DNA from: Azospirillum sp. B21 | Lineage (GTDB): Bacteria; Pseudomonadota; Alphaproteobacteria; Azospirillales; Azospirillaceae | Assembly (NCBI RefSeq): GCF_008364825.1 | Contig: NZ_VTTO01000002.1 | Location: 124,001 to 188,000 of the forward strand | DNA: 64,000 bases | Direction of reading: 5' to 3' | Shown here: one piece after another, positions 27,420 to 36,848 of the stretch | How positions within the stretch are numbered: position 1 is the first letter of the stretch | Layout of the letters: the number at the start of each line of letters is the position of its first letter | The notes under the pieces: model-generated | Database searches by the model: none | Told to the model about the DNA's origin: nothing | Seen by the model: the letters and a program-made list of their open reading frames with translations, nothing else | Position numbers and translations under genes: made by a program

Positions 27420-28658
27420 TTATCCCAGCAGTTCCGCCAGCGACCGCGCCACCACCTGGGTCGCCTTGCGCAGATCCTCCAGCACCAGCTTCTCGTCGGC
27501 GCGGTGGCCGTTGGCTTCCAGCAGGTCGCGCGGGCCGGCGCCGTAGAGGATGGTGGGGATGCCGGCTTCGGAATAATGGCGGGCGTCGGTGTAGAGCGGG
27601 ATGCCGTTCTGGCCGACCGGAACGCCCAACACCTCCTGTGCATGGCGGGCGAACAGCGCGGCCAGACGCGGCGCATCGCCGACCGAGCGGAAGGGCCGGG
27701 CCAGCAGGATGCGGCGGATGGTGACGCGGATGCCCTCGTGGCCCGTGACGGCCCCTTCGATCAGGGCACGCAGTTCGGCCTCGACCTCAGCCGGGTTTTC
27801 CTCCGGGATCATGCGGCGGTCGAGGCGGAAGGTGACGCGGTCGGGAACCACGTTGGTGTTGATGCCGCCCTGGATCAGCCCGACGGTGAGCGACGGATGG
27901 GTGATGCCGGTGACGTTGGAGCGGCGGGTCGCGAGCTCCGGCCGGTGGGCGTAGAGGGCGGCCAGGATGCCGGTTGCCGCCTCCAGCGCGTCATGGCCGG
28001 TGTCGGGGCGGGCCGCATGGGCGGACTTGCCGTCGACCTGCACCTCCAGATGCAGGCAGCCATTGTGGCCGGTCACCACCGAATATGCGAAGCTGGCCGA
28101 CACCGCATAGTCAGGCTTGGAAATGCCCTGGTCGAGCAGCCATTTCGGCCCGATCTCGCCACCGGCCTCCTCGTCATAGGTCAGGTGCAGCTCGACCGTG
28201 CCCTTCAGCGCGGCCTGCGAGGCCATCAGCGCCCGAAGCGCGAAGGCATAGGTGGCGAAGTCCGACTTCGACACCGCCACGCCGCGGCCATACATCACGC
28301 CGTCGCGGATTTCCGCGCCATAGGGATCGCTCGACCAGCCCTCGCCCGGCGGCACCACGTCGCCATGGGCGTTCAGGGCCACCGTCGGGCCTTCGCCGAA
28401 GCGGTGGCGGCTCACCAGGTTGGTGGCGCTGATCATGCCGTTCGCCCGCACCAGATCGGCCGGCACCGGGTGCCGCTCCACCGTGAAGCCCATCGCCTCC
28501 AGCAGCTCGGCGGCGCGGACGGCGTGGGGGGCGCAGTCACCGGGCGGGTTGTCGGACGGCACCTTCACCAACTCCGCCAGGAAACGGACCTCCTCGTCGA
28601 AGCGGGCATTCACCGCCTCGTCGAGAGTGGCGGCGAGGGAGGGGGACAGGTCGGTCAT
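27420..28658 (-). CDS. M20-family metallopeptidase / ArgE-DapE-type deacylase
   Basis: 412 aa from ATG 28658; the open frame extends 5' but begins inside the upstream gene's 3' region without a better start. Metal-site motifs: LNAHGDVVPPG (His and Asp ligands), GRGVAVSKSDFATYAF and LTYDEEAGGEIG (catalytic E and ligand E). The dimerisation domain has LHLEVQVDGKSAHAARPDTG, and the late histidine is in LEANGHRADE. It hydrolyses an N-acyl or carbamoyl amino acid; which one is undetermined. It lies 13 bases downstream of the allantoate amidohydrolase-like gene, so the two form an operon. It is convergent with the carrier-protein operon, separated by 13 bases. Confidence 0.87.
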   Translation of the reverse strand: MTDLSPSLAATLDEAVNARFDEEVRFLAELVKVPSDNPPGDCAPHAVRAAELLEAMGFTVERHPVPADLVRANGMISATNLVSRHRFGEGPTVALNAHGDVVPPGEGWSSDPYGAEIRDGVMYGRGVAVSKSDFATYAFALRALMASQAALKGTVELHLTYDEEAGGEIGPKWLLDQGISKPDYAVSASFAYSVVTGHNGCLHLEVQVDGKSAHAARPDTGHDALEAATGILAALYAHRPELATRRSNVTGITHPSLTVGLIQGGINTNVVPDRVTFRLDRRMIPEENPAEVEAELRALIEGAVTGHEGIRVTIRRILLARPFRSVGDAPRLAALFARHAQEVLGVPVGQNGIPLYTDARHYSEAGIPTILYGAGPRDLLEANGHRADEKLVLEDLRKATQVVARSLAELLG

Positions 28659-28671
28659 GGCAGGCGGTCCG

Positions 28672-29934
28672 TCACGGAAGGGAGGTTGCGGGCTGGAAGT
28701 TTTCGACGAAGCGGGCGAGCACGCGGGCGCCGGCCTCGGCATCGGCGGCGGTGATGCGTTCGGCCGGGTTGTGCGAAATGCCGCGTTCGCAGCGCACGAA
28801 CAGCATGGCGATGTCGGTCAGCGCCGCCACCGCCATGGCGTCGTGGCCGGCGCCGCTCGGCAGTTCCGGCGCGTCCAGCCCTTCGGCGGCGGCCGCGGCG
28901 GCGAACTGTGCCATCAGGCCCGGATGGCAGGCGACGGCGGGGCTTTCATGCAGAGTCTCGAAGCCGATTGCGACGCCGCGGGCATCGGCGATGGCCTCCA
29001 GCCGGGCGCGGACGGCGCCGACCCGTTCCAGCCGCAGGGCATCGCGGTCGGCGCGCAGGTCGATGGTGAAGCGGACCTTGCCGGGAATGACGTTGGTGGC
29101 GCCGGGCGACGCCTCGATCCGGCCGACGGTGCCGACCAGCCGCTCCTGTCCCGAGCAGAGCTGTTCCACCGCCAGGATCATCTCGGCCGAAGCCGCCAGC
29201 GCATCGCGGCGCAGGGTCATCGGCACGGTGCCGGCATGCCCGGCCATCCCCTCCACCGTCACCGCCAGACGGGTGGCGCCGGCAATGGCGGTGACCACGC
29301 CGACCGGGCGCCCCAGAGCCTCCAGCACCGGCCCCTGTTCGATGTGCAATTCCACATAGGCCAGGACGGCTTGCGGCTCGTAGGCGGCGGTGGCCCAGGC
29401 GGCGGGAACGAGCCCGAAGGCGGTCATCGCATCGGCCAGCCGAGTTCCGGTGGCGTCGCGAGTCTCCAGCACCGCCGGGTCGAAGGTTCCGGCGATGGCA
29501 CGGCTGCCGATCAGGGTGGACTGGAAGCGCGTGCCCTCCTCGTCGCCGAAGCCGATCACCTCGACGGCGAAGGGCAGGCGGCGGCCGCGGGCGTTCAGGT
29601 CCGCCACCACGGCGATGCCGCTCAGCACGCCCAGCATGCCGTCATAGCGCCCGGCATCGCGCACGGTGTCGAGGTGCGAGCCGATCAGCAGCGCCGGCAG
29701 GCCCGGCCGGTCGCCCTCGTAACGGCCGATGATGTTGCCGACGGCATCCTCCCGCACCGCCATCCCGGCGGCGCGCATCCACTGCGCGACGAGGTCGTTG
29801 GCGCGGCGGTGTTCCGGCGTCAGGTAGAGACGCGACAGGCATCCCTCCTCCGCGCTGATCGCCGCCAGCGCGTCGATGCGCTCCAGAAGGGCCGGCCCGA
29901 AAAGCGGCGACAGGGAGGACGGGGAGTCGGGCAT
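28672..29934 (-). CDS. Allantoate amidohydrolase / N-carbamoyl-L-amino-acid hydrolase family (M20)
   Basis: 420 aa from ATG 29934; a TTG start at 29976 would add 14 residues. Motifs of the AllC/HyuC/beta-ureidopropionase branch: SRLYLTPEHRRANDLV, IGSHLDTVRDAGRYDGMLGVL, IGFGDEEGTRFQ, VELHIEQGPVLE and SGAGHDAMAVA. Zn or Mn ligands (H, D, E and H) are all in place. These cytoplasmic enzymes split ureido groups from allantoate, ureidoglycine or carbamoyl amino acids. No other purine-degradation gene is in the window, so the exact substrate stays open. First gene of a two-gene operon with the ArgE/DapE-type enzyme. Confidence 0.87.
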   Translation of the reverse strand: MPDSPSSLSPLFGPALLERIDALAAISAEEGCLSRLYLTPEHRRANDLVAQWMRAAGMAVREDAVGNIIGRYEGDRPGLPALLIGSHLDTVRDAGRYDGMLGVLSGIAVVADLNARGRRLPFAVEVIGFGDEEGTRFQSTLIGSRAIAGTFDPAVLETRDATGTRLADAMTAFGLVPAAWATAAYEPQAVLAYVELHIEQGPVLEALGRPVGVVTAIAGATRLAVTVEGMAGHAGTVPMTLRRDALAASAEMILAVEQLCSGQERLVGTVGRIEASPGATNVIPGKVRFTIDLRADRDALRLERVGAVRARLEAIADARGVAIGFETLHESPAVACHPGLMAQFAAAAAAEGLDAPELPSGAGHDAMAVAALTDIAMLFVRCERGISHNPAERITAADAEAGARVLARFVENFQPATSLP

Positions 29935-30241
29935 CGGCGATTCCGGTCTGAACGGGAGGGTTCGGGACGATGGCAACGGTTATACGCCGAAGCCGCCACC
30001 CCGCCCTAGCCCCCGGCCGGCGAAGACAGTTTCAAAGAATCCCGGAAAGGCGATCCGTCACCGACTTCCGGTCATACTGCAACGCAAAAAGACAAGGGAA
30101 AGAGCGTTGGTGGTGCCGAATACTGCCTACCACCCTCTGGAAGTGATCCGCAGAATTCATAAATGAAGGGAAACAAAATCTGCTGCGAAGCGGCAGGGTT
30201 TGCTGCGACTGCGAAAGAAACTGCCGAGGGGAGGTGCGTCC
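29935..30241. other. Divergent intergenic region, about 305 bp
   Basis: The region lies between the start of the amidohydrolase operon (minus) and the small HTH-like gene at 30242 (plus). It should contain both promoters. The only structure noted is a weak GGTGG/CCACC inverted pair around 30109-30134. No gene or RNA is recognised. Confidence 0.4.
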
Positions 30242-30541
30242 ATGACGTCGTTCGATCCCGATATGCCTTTCGAAAACGCAACGCCGATTGGTCGCCCGGG
30301 CGGTGCCCTGTGGTTCAACGACCGGGCGGGATTGGCCCAGGCCCGCACGCTGGCGGGATGGATCACGCTGCTGGCGGAAGACCGCGGGCTGGACGACCGG
30401 CAACTGGCCGCCGTCACCGGGCTTGATCCGGAGGATGTGCGCGCGGTGCGCGACGGCGCGGTGGCCATGCTGCCGCCCCGGCTGCTGAACCGCGCGCTGG
30501 CACGGCTGGAGGGCCGGAACGACGAAGGGCGGCTGCAATAG
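30242..30541 (+). CDS. Small helix-turn-helix-like protein of unknown function
   Basis: 99 aa with a strong GGGGAGG ribosome site before ATG 30242. The N-terminal third is polar and loop-rich (DPDMPFENATPIGRPGGALW). The rest is helical: WITLLAEDRGLDDRQLAAVTGLDPEDVRAVRDG resembles an XRE-like helix-turn-helix, followed by a third helix LLNRALARLEG. No partner toxin or other gene overlaps it. DNA binding is suggested by pattern only. Confidence 0.65.
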   Translation: MTSFDPDMPFENATPIGRPGGALWFNDRAGLAQARTLAGWITLLAEDRGLDDRQLAAVTGLDPEDVRAVRDGAVAMLPPRLLNRALARLEGRNDEGRLQ

Positions 30542-30607
30542 CTGCAGGCCGCCCTTCCGGAAGAACTGGCCAAAAAAACTGGCCGAAAACTGGATTGCGG
30601 CGGTGCC

Positions 30608-30817
30608 TCAGGCGACGGCCAGCACGTCCACATACATGTTGGCCGGGGCCGACAGGTGGATGCGGTACAGCATGCCGGACTGGTCGACGATGATGTCGGC
30701 GACCGGATTCTTGGTCGACAGGTCGGTCACCGCGGCGCGGACGTTGCGCGGCAGTTGTTCCAGGGCGACGTCGCGGTAACCGCCCTTGTCGGAAAGCTTG
30801 ATGGTCTTGTTGCCCAT
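30608..30817 (-). CDS. Small conserved-looking hypothetical protein
   Basis: 69 aa, opening MGNKTIKLSDKGGYRDVALEQLP. It has alternating hydrophobic patterning that suggests a small beta-rich fold (ADIIVDQSGMLYRIHLSAP). No clear Shine-Dalgarno sequence is present, only CAGAG upstream. No membrane segment, cysteines or known motif. It lies between convergent and minus-strand neighbours and seems to stand alone. Function not recognised. Confidence 0.55.
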   Translation of the reverse strand: MGNKTIKLSDKGGYRDVALEQLPRNVRAAVTDLSTKNPVADIIVDQSGMLYRIHLSAPANMYVDVLAVA

Positions 30818-30996
30818 GATGGCAGCTGCTCTGTTTCAGGAAGGCTTGAGAGGGGATACTCGATTTGCTGCGGGACAATGATCCCCGCCGGTTAATCGAG
30901 TGTTAAGCACCCTCTCAGGTCCTCCGAATGCCCGCGCAGGGCAGCAGCGCATCCGGTGCAGGGGGGCGGAACCGCCCACCCTGATCCGGTCATGGC

Positions 30997-31524
30997 TCAG
31001 CGGCGGTCCCGCCCGGCGGTACCGGCCATCGCGTCGTTGCGGCGTAGCGTGTCGTCCTCCGGCAGCGGCTGCTTGCCCAGCACCATGGAACTGTTGTCGA
31101 GCGCCGCCACCATGGCGTCCCGTGCCGGGGCGCCGGGGCCGGTGACGCTGCCCTCTCCCTGCGGGGCGGCCGGCTCGACCCGCTCTCCGAGACCGACGGC
31201 CGTGGTCTGGCCCGGGGCATTCCGGCTGGTGACGCGCAGGTCGTTCTGCACATGGCCGACGCCCGACACGCTTTCCGCGATGTCTTCCGCCCGGCGGCGG
31301 GCGGCGCGGTCGGTGACGGTGCCGGACAGCGTCACCTCACCGCTCTCCACCTTCACCCCGACGTCGAAGGCGTCGATGTGGTGATCGTCGGTCAGGCGTT
31401 CGTTGATGTCTTCCAGGATGCGTTCGTCGGACCGGCGGTAGTTGCGCGGGCCGACGCCGCGGTACCGCGCCTCCGGGCTCATCTTGGCGAACTCCTCGCT
31501 CCAGGGATGGCGGTGCATGCGCAT
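30997..31524 (-). CDS. BON-domain protein, probable general-stress gene
   Basis: 175 aa from ATG 31524, preceded by CGGAGGCCGCC. The N-terminal 30 residues are polar (RMHRHPWSEEFAKM, then YRGVGPRNYRR). One BON domain spans about 38-100, with DERILEDINERLTDDHHIDAFDVGVKVESG and VTLSGTVTDRAARRRAEDIA. The C-terminal 70 residues are Ala/Gly/Pro-rich and disordered. There is no signal peptide. BON proteins of this N-terminal type are frequent in alphaproteobacterial stress regulons, and the GGAAC-N17-TGTT element at 31565-31590 supports that. Divergent from the glucose dehydrogenase gene. Confidence 0.8.
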   Translation of the reverse strand: MRMHRHPWSEEFAKMSPEARYRGVGPRNYRRSDERILEDINERLTDDHHIDAFDVGVKVESGEVTLSGTVTDRAARRRAEDIAESVSGVGHVQNDLRVTSRNAPGQTTAVGLGERVEPAAPQGEGSVTGPGAPARDAMVAALDNSSMVLGKQPLPEDDTLRRNDAMAGTAGRDRR

Positions 31525-31564
31525 GGCGGCCTCCGTTAGCAGCTTCCAGGATCTTTCGCCGTTC

Positions 31565-31590
31565 AACAAAAGTGGCGCGCTCCGCGTTCC
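31565..31590 (-). promoter_or_regulatory. EcfG-like promoter (GGAAC-N17-TGTT) for the BON-domain gene
   Basis: On the minus strand GGAAC (31590-31586) is followed after 17 bases by TGTT (31568-31565), about 40 bases upstream of ATG 31524. Perfect -35, and three of four -10 bases of the alphaproteobacterial general-stress consensus. Confidence 0.5.
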
Positions 31591-31707
31591 GAAGCTTTAC
31601 CGGATGGGCAGCGATACGCAGCGAATGGCACCCATCGCCCAAACATGTCGCAACCAACTCCGCCCCCGTTCGTTGGGATCGGAAAGGGTTTTGGTCGAGG
31701 ACGTGCC

Positions 31708-34140
31708 ATGAAAAAATCCGAGCGAAGCGTCGCCCTGTGGGCGATGACAATTCTGCTGGCAATATTGGGGCTCGGTTCGCTGGGCGGCGGCCTGTGGCTG
31801 ATCCTGCTGGGCGGGTCCTGGTACTATGCCGTCGCCGGGATCCTGTTCCTGGTCACGGCCCTTCTGCTGGTGAAGCGGTCGCCCGCGGCGTTGACGGTCT
31901 ACGCGCTTCTGGTGATCGGAACGCTGGCCTGGGCCTTGTGGGAAGCGGGGCTGGACTGGTGGCCGCTGGCGGCACGCGGCGACGTGATCGCGGTGGTCGG
32001 GTTCCTGCTGCTGATGCCCTGGATCACCCGCCGTCTGGGCGAACGGCAGCCGATGGCCGGCGTGCCGGCGCCCGGCGCCTATCCGGTGGGTGCCTTCCGC
32101 GGTACCGGCATTCTGCTGGCCGCCTCGCTGGCGATCGTTCTGCTGGTCGCCGTCGCGTCCTGGTTCACCGACCCGCACCGCATCGACGGAACCGTTCCGG
32201 CACGGCAGCAGACCGCATCGGCCGGGACTCCGGGTGCCGGCCCCGGCCCGACGATTCCGGACGGGGAATGGCACGCCTATGGCCGCACCGGCTACGGCCA
32301 GCGCTATTCGCCGCTGACCGCCATCACGCCCGAGAATGCCGACAGGCTGGAGGTCGCCTGGACCTACAACACCGGCGACCTGCGCGGCCGGCCCGGCGAT
32401 CCGAAGGAAACCACCTTCGAGGTGACGCCGCTGAAGATCGGCAACCGCCTGTTCCTGTGCTCCCCGCACCAGCTCGTCATCGCGCTGGACGCGACCACGG
32501 GCAAGGAGGTGTGGCGCCGCGACCTTCAGATCGATCCCAAGCAACTGGCGTTGCAGCACCTGACCTGCCGCGGCCTGTCCTACCATCCGGCTCCGCAAGC
32601 GGCCGCCAATGCTGCCGGGGGCGCGTGCGCCGCCAAGCTGTTCATGCCGACCGCCGACGGACGTCTGGTGGCGCTGAACCCGGAGGACGGGTCGACCTGC
32701 ACCGGTTTCGGGCAGAACGGCGAGATCAACCTGTGGGCCAACATGCCGAATGTGCGGCCCGGTGCCTATTACTCGACCTCGCCACCGGTGGTGACGGCCA
32801 GTCTGATCATCGTCGGCGGCACGGTGCTGGACAATGTCTCGACCAAGGAGCAGTCGGGCGTCATCCGTGCCTTCGACGTGAATGACGGCCATCTGGTGTG
32901 GAATTGGGACTCGGCCAAGCCCGACCAGACCGCTCCGATCGCGGAGGGTCAGACCTACACCGTCAATTCGCCCAACAGCTGGTCGATCGCCAGCGTGGAC
33001 GAGGCGCTTGGCATGGTCTACCTCCCGCTGGGCAACCAGCCGCCCGACCAGTTCGGCGGCAACCGCAGCCCGGAGGTGGAGCGCTTCTCCTCCTCGGTCG
33101 TAGCCCTCGATCTGGCGACGGGGCAGGTGCGCTGGGTCTTCCAGACCGTGCATCACGATCTGTGGGACTATGACGTGCCCGCCCAGCCCAGCCTGATCGA
33201 CCTCATGGTGAACGGACAGACCGTGCCGGCTTTGGTTCAGCCGACCAAGCAGGGCGAGCTGTTCGTGCTGGACCGACGCACCGGCCAGCCGGTGTTGCCG
33301 GTGACCGAGAAGCCGGCGCCGCAGGGTGCCGTGGAGGGCGACCACACCGCCCCGACCCAGCCCGTCTCCGCCCTGTCGTTCGACCCGCCGCCGCTGGGCG
33401 GAGCGGACATGTGGGGGGTGACGATGTTCGACCAGCTCGCCTGCCGCATCGCCTTGAAGCGGCTGCGGTACGAAGGGCGCTACACGCCGCCGTCGCTGCA
33501 GGGGTCGCTGGTCTATCCCGGCAACTTCGGCGTCTTCAACTGGGGCGGCGTCGCGGTCGATCCTGAGCGCCAGATCGCCTTCACCACGCCGGCTTATCTC
33601 GCCTTCGTCTCCCAGATGGTGCCGCGCCAGAACGACACGGATCTGTATGTCCAGGGCGGGGAACGGCCGGAATTCAGCCTGCCGGCCCTGAACGAGAATT
33701 TCGGCGCGCCCTATGCGGTGAAGCTCGGCCCCTTCGTTTCGGTTTTGGGGCTGCCCTGCCAAGCGCCGCCCTGGGGCTATGTCGCCGCAGCCGACCTGAC
33801 GACCGGCAAGGTCGTGTGGAAGCACAAGAACGGCACGACCCGCGACGCCTCACCGATCCCGCTGCCCTTCCGCATGGGCGTGCCCAATCTGGGCGGCCCG
33901 ATCATGACGGCGGGCGGCGTGGCCTTCCTGTCCGGCACCATCGACTATTATGTGCGGGCGTATGACGTGTCCAACGGGAAGCAGTTGTGGGAAAGCCGCC
34001 TACCTGCCGGCGGTCAGGCCACGCCGATGACCTACCAGGGCGAGGACGGCCGGCAATATGTGCTGGTGGTCGCCGGCGGGCACGGCTCGCTGGGGACCAA
34101 GGGGGGCGATTCGGTGATCGCCTATGCGCTGCCGAAGTGA
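31708..34140 (+). CDS. gcd: Membrane-bound PQQ-dependent glucose dehydrogenase
   Basis: 810 aa from ATG 31708 (GAGG 8 bases upstream); an upstream ATG at 31645 would add a loop-rich 21 residues. Five hydrophobic segments in the first 150 residues anchor it in the inner membrane. The periplasmic eight-bladed PQQ propeller follows, with WHAYGRTGYGQRYSPLTAI, YYSTSPPVVT, SPNSWSIASVDEALGMVYLPLG and HHDLWDYDVPAQP. It oxidises periplasmic glucose and other aldoses to lactones and reduces ubiquinone. In plant-associated bacteria this causes gluconic-acid release and phosphate solubilisation. No pqq biosynthesis genes lie in the window. Confidence 0.95.
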   Translation: MKKSERSVALWAMTILLAILGLGSLGGGLWLILLGGSWYYAVAGILFLVTALLLVKRSPAALTVYALLVIGTLAWALWEAGLDWWPLAARGDVIAVVGFLLLMPWITRRLGERQPMAGVPAPGAYPVGAFRGTGILLAASLAIVLLVAVASWFTDPHRIDGTVPARQQTASAGTPGAGPGPTIPDGEWHAYGRTGYGQRYSPLTAITPENADRLEVAWTYNTGDLRGRPGDPKETTFEVTPLKIGNRLFLCSPHQLVIALDATTGKEVWRRDLQIDPKQLALQHLTCRGLSYHPAPQAAANAAGGACAAKLFMPTADGRLVALNPEDGSTCTGFGQNGEINLWANMPNVRPGAYYSTSPPVVTASLIIVGGTVLDNVSTKEQSGVIRAFDVNDGHLVWNWDSAKPDQTAPIAEGQTYTVNSPNSWSIASVDEALGMVYLPLGNQPPDQFGGNRSPEVERFSSSVVALDLATGQVRWVFQTVHHDLWDYDVPAQPSLIDLMVNGQTVPALVQPTKQGELFVLDRRTGQPVLPVTEKPAPQGAVEGDHTAPTQPVSALSFDPPPLGGADMWGVTMFDQLACRIALKRLRYEGRYTPPSLQGSLVYPGNFGVFNWGGVAVDPERQIAFTTPAYLAFVSQMVPRQNDTDLYVQGGERPEFSLPALNENFGAPYAVKLGPFVSVLGLPCQAPPWGYVAAADLTTGKVVWKHKNGTTRDASPIPLPFRMGVPNLGGPIMTAGGVAFLSGTIDYYVRAYDVSNGKQLWESRLPAGGQATPMTYQGEDGRQYVLVVAGGHGSLGTKGGDSVIAYALPK

Positions 34141-34209
34141 AGCTCGTCCGTTGAGGGTGGTGTAGGATCACCACCCTCCATGGTGCAAACGATTGCGGGA
34201 AACCAGTCA

Positions 34210-34833
34210 ATGACCATCATCGTCCATCATCTCAACAACAGCCGGTCGCAGCGGATCCTCTGGCTCCTGGAGGAGCTGGAGCTGCCTTACGAGCTCCGGT
34301 TCTACCAGCGCGACAAGGTGACCAATCTGGCCCCGCCGGAACTGAAGGCGGTGCACCCGCTGGGGAAATCCCCGCTGTTGGAGATCGACGGACGGATCGT
34401 CATGGAGTCCGGCGCCATTGTCCAGCATCTGTGCGAAACCTTCGCCGCTGACCGTTTCCTGCCGCCGGCCGGCTCGGACGATGCGTTGCGCCACCTGCAG
34501 TTGATGCATTTCGCCGAGGGATCGGTGATGACGCCGATCCTGCTCGATCTCTACGTCGGCAGGCTCGGCGAAGCCGGTGCGCCGCTGCACCCCCGCATCC
34601 AGGAGCAGCTGGCCAGCCATTTCGAGTATCTGGAATCCGAGCTTCGCCCCTCCGGCCACTTCGTCGGTGACGGGCTGACCGGTGCCGACATCATGCTCAG
34701 CTTCCCGATTGAACTGGCGATGCTGAAAGGAAACCGCGGCCGGTGGCCGAAGCTGGCCGCCTTCGTCGACGCCATGCACGCCCGTCCGGCGTGGCAGCGC
34801 GCCCTCGCCAAGGGCGGCCGCTATTTCCAGTGA
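34210..34833 (+). CDS. Glutathione S-transferase family protein
   Basis: 207 aa from ATG 34210, preceded by GCGGGAAACC; the earlier in-frame ATG at 34180 has no ribosome site. The N-terminal thioredoxin-like domain includes SRSQRILWLLEELELPYEL, the cis-proline region GKSPLLEIDG and the gamma-Glu-binding ESGAIVQHLCE. The C-terminal helical domain includes FVGDGLTGADIMLSF and the GRWPKLAAFVDAM end. The catalytic residue is probably a serine of NNSRSQ. It follows glucose dehydrogenase by 69 bp and ends at a shared bidirectional terminator. Substrate unknown. Confidence 0.9.
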   Translation: MTIIVHHLNNSRSQRILWLLEELELPYELRFYQRDKVTNLAPPELKAVHPLGKSPLLEIDGRIVMESGAIVQHLCETFAADRFLPPAGSDDALRHLQLMHFAEGSVMTPILLDLYVGRLGEAGAPLHPRIQEQLASHFEYLESELRPSGHFVGDGLTGADIMLSFPIELAMLKGNRGRWPKLAAFVDAMHARPAWQRALAKGGRYFQ

Positions 34834-34854
34834 CGGTTCGCCGGCTTCGATACT

Positions 34855-34892
34855 GAAAGAGCCTGCTCCGGTCTCCCGGAGCGGGCTCTTTC
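34855..34892. terminator. Strong bidirectional rho-independent-type hairpin
   Basis: A 17-base stem GAAAGAGCCTGCTCCGG / CCGGAGCGGGCTCTTTC with a TCTC loop and one mismatch. A-rich and T-rich ends make it work in both directions. It separates the convergent GST gene (ends 34833) and 3-hydroxybutyryl-CoA dehydrogenase gene (ends 34914). Confidence 0.9.
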
Positions 34893-34913
34893 CAAGCAGA
34901 CCCCCGCAAATCC

Positions 34914-35792
34914 TCAGCGCGTCGGCACCGGCGGAGTCTGCGAGTAGTCGTAGAAGCCACGGCCGTATTTCTTGCCGATCCAGCCAGCCTCGACATACTT
35001 CACCAGCAGCGGGCAGGGGCGGTACTTGCTGTCGGCAAGACCTTCGTACAGCACCTGCATCACCGCCAGACAGGTGTCCAGGCCGATGAAGTCGGCCAGT
35101 TCCAGCGGCCCCATCGGGTGGTTGGCGCCCAGCTTCAGCGCGGTGTCGATGGCCTCGACGCCGCCGACGCCCTCATAGAGGGTGTAGACGGCCTCGTTAA
35201 TCATCGGCAGCAGGATGCGGTTGACGATGAAGGCCGGGAAATCCTCGGCCACCGCGGCGGTCTTGCCGATGGCCAGCGTCAGTTCCTTGATGGCGTTGAA
35301 GGTCGGCTCGTCGGTCGCGATGCCGCGGATCAGCTCGACCAGCTGCATCACCGGCACCGGGTTCATGAAGTGCATGCCCATGAACTTGGCCGGACGGTCG
35401 GTCGCCGCAGCCAGACGGGTGATCGAGATCGACGAGGTGTTCGTCGCGATCAGCGCCTCCGGCTTCAGATGCGGGACCAGCTTCTTCAGCAGGTCGCGCT
35501 TCAGCGCCTCGTTCTCGGTCGCGGCCTCGATCACCAGATCGGACTCGCCGAACACCGACAGGTCGGTGCCGGTGGTGATGCGGCCGAGAGCGGCGGTCTT
35601 CTCCGCCTCCTCCAGCTTGCCCTTCTGGATCTGGCGGTCGTAGTTCCGGCCGATGTTGGCGAGCGCCTTTTCCAGGACCGCGTCGCTGATGTCGGACAGG
35701 ACGACATCGTAGCCGGCCTGGGCGCAGACCTGGGCGATACCGCTGCCCATCTGGCCGGCGCCGATGATGCCAATCTTCTTGATCGTGGTCAT
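34914..35792 (-). CDS. 3-hydroxybutyryl-CoA dehydrogenase
   Basis: 292 aa. NAD site IGIIGAGQMGSGIAQ at the N-terminus, then the catalytic histidine in GMHFMNPVPVMQLVE, the substrate segment EDFPAFIVNRILLP and ANHPMGPLELADFIGLD. It interconverts 3-hydroxybutyryl-CoA and acetoacetyl-CoA in butyrate/PHB or short-chain fatty acid metabolism. It is last in the minus-strand block etfB-etfA-hbd, 89 bp after etfA, and ends at the terminator at 34855-34892. Length and motifs match the Hbd/PaaH group. Confidence 0.95.
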   Translation of the reverse strand: MTTIKKIGIIGAGQMGSGIAQVCAQAGYDVVLSDISDAVLEKALANIGRNYDRQIQKGKLEEAEKTAALGRITTGTDLSVFGESDLVIEAATENEALKRDLLKKLVPHLKPEALIATNTSSISITRLAAATDRPAKFMGMHFMNPVPVMQLVELIRGIATDEPTFNAIKELTLAIGKTAAVAEDFPAFIVNRILLPMINEAVYTLYEGVGGVEAIDTALKLGANHPMGPLELADFIGLDTCLAVMQVLYEGLADSKYRPCPLLVKYVEAGWIGKKYGRGFYDYSQTPPVPTR

Positions 35793-35881
35793 GGGGGGCT
35801 GTCCCGCGAAGGATGTGGGTAAGATGGTTCGCCGTGACGGAGACCGGTTGCGCCCGCCGCGGCGACCCGGATCAGCGCGCC

Positions 35882-36832
35882 TTATCCAAGTTTGTCCGTC
35901 AGCTCCGGCACGGCCTTGAACAGGTCCGCGACGAGGCCGTAATCGGCAACCTGGAAGATGGGCGCTTCCTCATCCTTGTTGATCGCGACGATCACCTTGC
36001 TGTCCTTCATGCCGGCAAGGTGCTGGATCGCACCGGAGATGCCGACGGCGATGTACAGCTCGGGCGCCACGATCTTGCCGGTTTGCCCGACCTGATAATC
36101 GTTCGGCACGAAGCCCGCGTCCACAGCGGCGCGGCTGGCGCCCACCGCGGCACCCAGCTTGTCGGCCAGAGCCTCCAGCATTGGGAAATTCTCGCCCGAC
36201 TGCATGCCGCGGCCACCCGACACCACCACGCGGGCGGCGGTCAGTTCCGGACGCTCCGACTTGGTCAGCTCGGCCGAGACGAAGCTCGACAGGCCGGCGG
36301 CACCGGCGCCCGACACAGCCTCGACCGGGGCCGAACCGCCTTCGGATGCTGCGGTCTCGAAGGCGGTGGTGCGGACGGTGATGACCTTCACCGAATCGGC
36401 CGACTGCACGGTGGCGATCGCGTTGCCGGCGTAGATCGGCCGCTCGAACGTATCGGCCGACAGCACAGCGGTGATGTCGGAGATGGCGGCGACGTCCAGC
36501 AGGGCGGCCACGCGCGGCAGGAGGTTCTTGCCGACCGAAGTGGCGCCGGCCAGGACATGGCCGTATCCGCTCTTGGCGGTGGCGACCACCAGCGGTGCGA
36601 CGTCTTCCGGCAGCTGGTGCTCGTAAGAGCCGTCATCGGCCAGCAGCACCTTGGCGACGCCGGCCACCTTGGATGCTGCGTCGGCGGCAGCCTGGGCGCC
36701 CTTGCCGGCAACCAGGACATGGATGTCGCCACCGATCCCCTTGGAGATATGGGCGGCGGCGGTGACGGCGTTCAGCGTGGCGGGCTTCAGCGACGCGTTG
36801 TCGTGTTCCGCGATGACGAGAATGTTGGCCAT
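35882..36832 (-). CDS. etfA: Electron transfer flavoprotein alpha subunit
   Basis: 316 aa with a full FAD-binding C-terminal domain: [61 protein letters not shown] and [18 protein letters not shown]. The N-terminal domain begins [20 protein letters not shown]. With EtfB it carries electrons from acyl-CoA dehydrogenases to ETF:ubiquinone oxidoreductase. Starts 16 bases after the etfB stop, so the two are cotranscribed. The single-gene length and composition suggest the housekeeping, beta-oxidation type rather than the FixAB type. Confidence 0.97.
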   Translation of the reverse strand: MANILVIAEHDNASLKPATLNAVTAAAHISKGIGGDIHVLVAGKGAQAAADAASKVAGVAKVLLADDGSYEHQLPEDVAPLVVATAKSGYGHVLAGATSVGKNLLPRVAALLDVAAISDITAVLSADTFERPIYAGNAIATVQSADSVKVITVRTTAFETAASEGGSAPVEAVSGAGAAGLSSFVSAELTKSERPELTAARVVVSGGRGMQSGENFPMLEALADKLGAAVGASRAAVDAGFVPNDYQVGQTGKIVAPELYIAVGISGAIQHLAGMKDSKVIVAINKDEEAPIFQVADYGLVADLFKAVPELTDKLG

Positions 36833-36848
36833 GGTCAGTTCATCCCCC

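Noticed and set aside
27420-29934. Two amidohydrolase genes as part of the carrier-protein operon
   Set aside because: They are on the opposite strand, convergent, so they are not cotranscribed; a link is only speculative.
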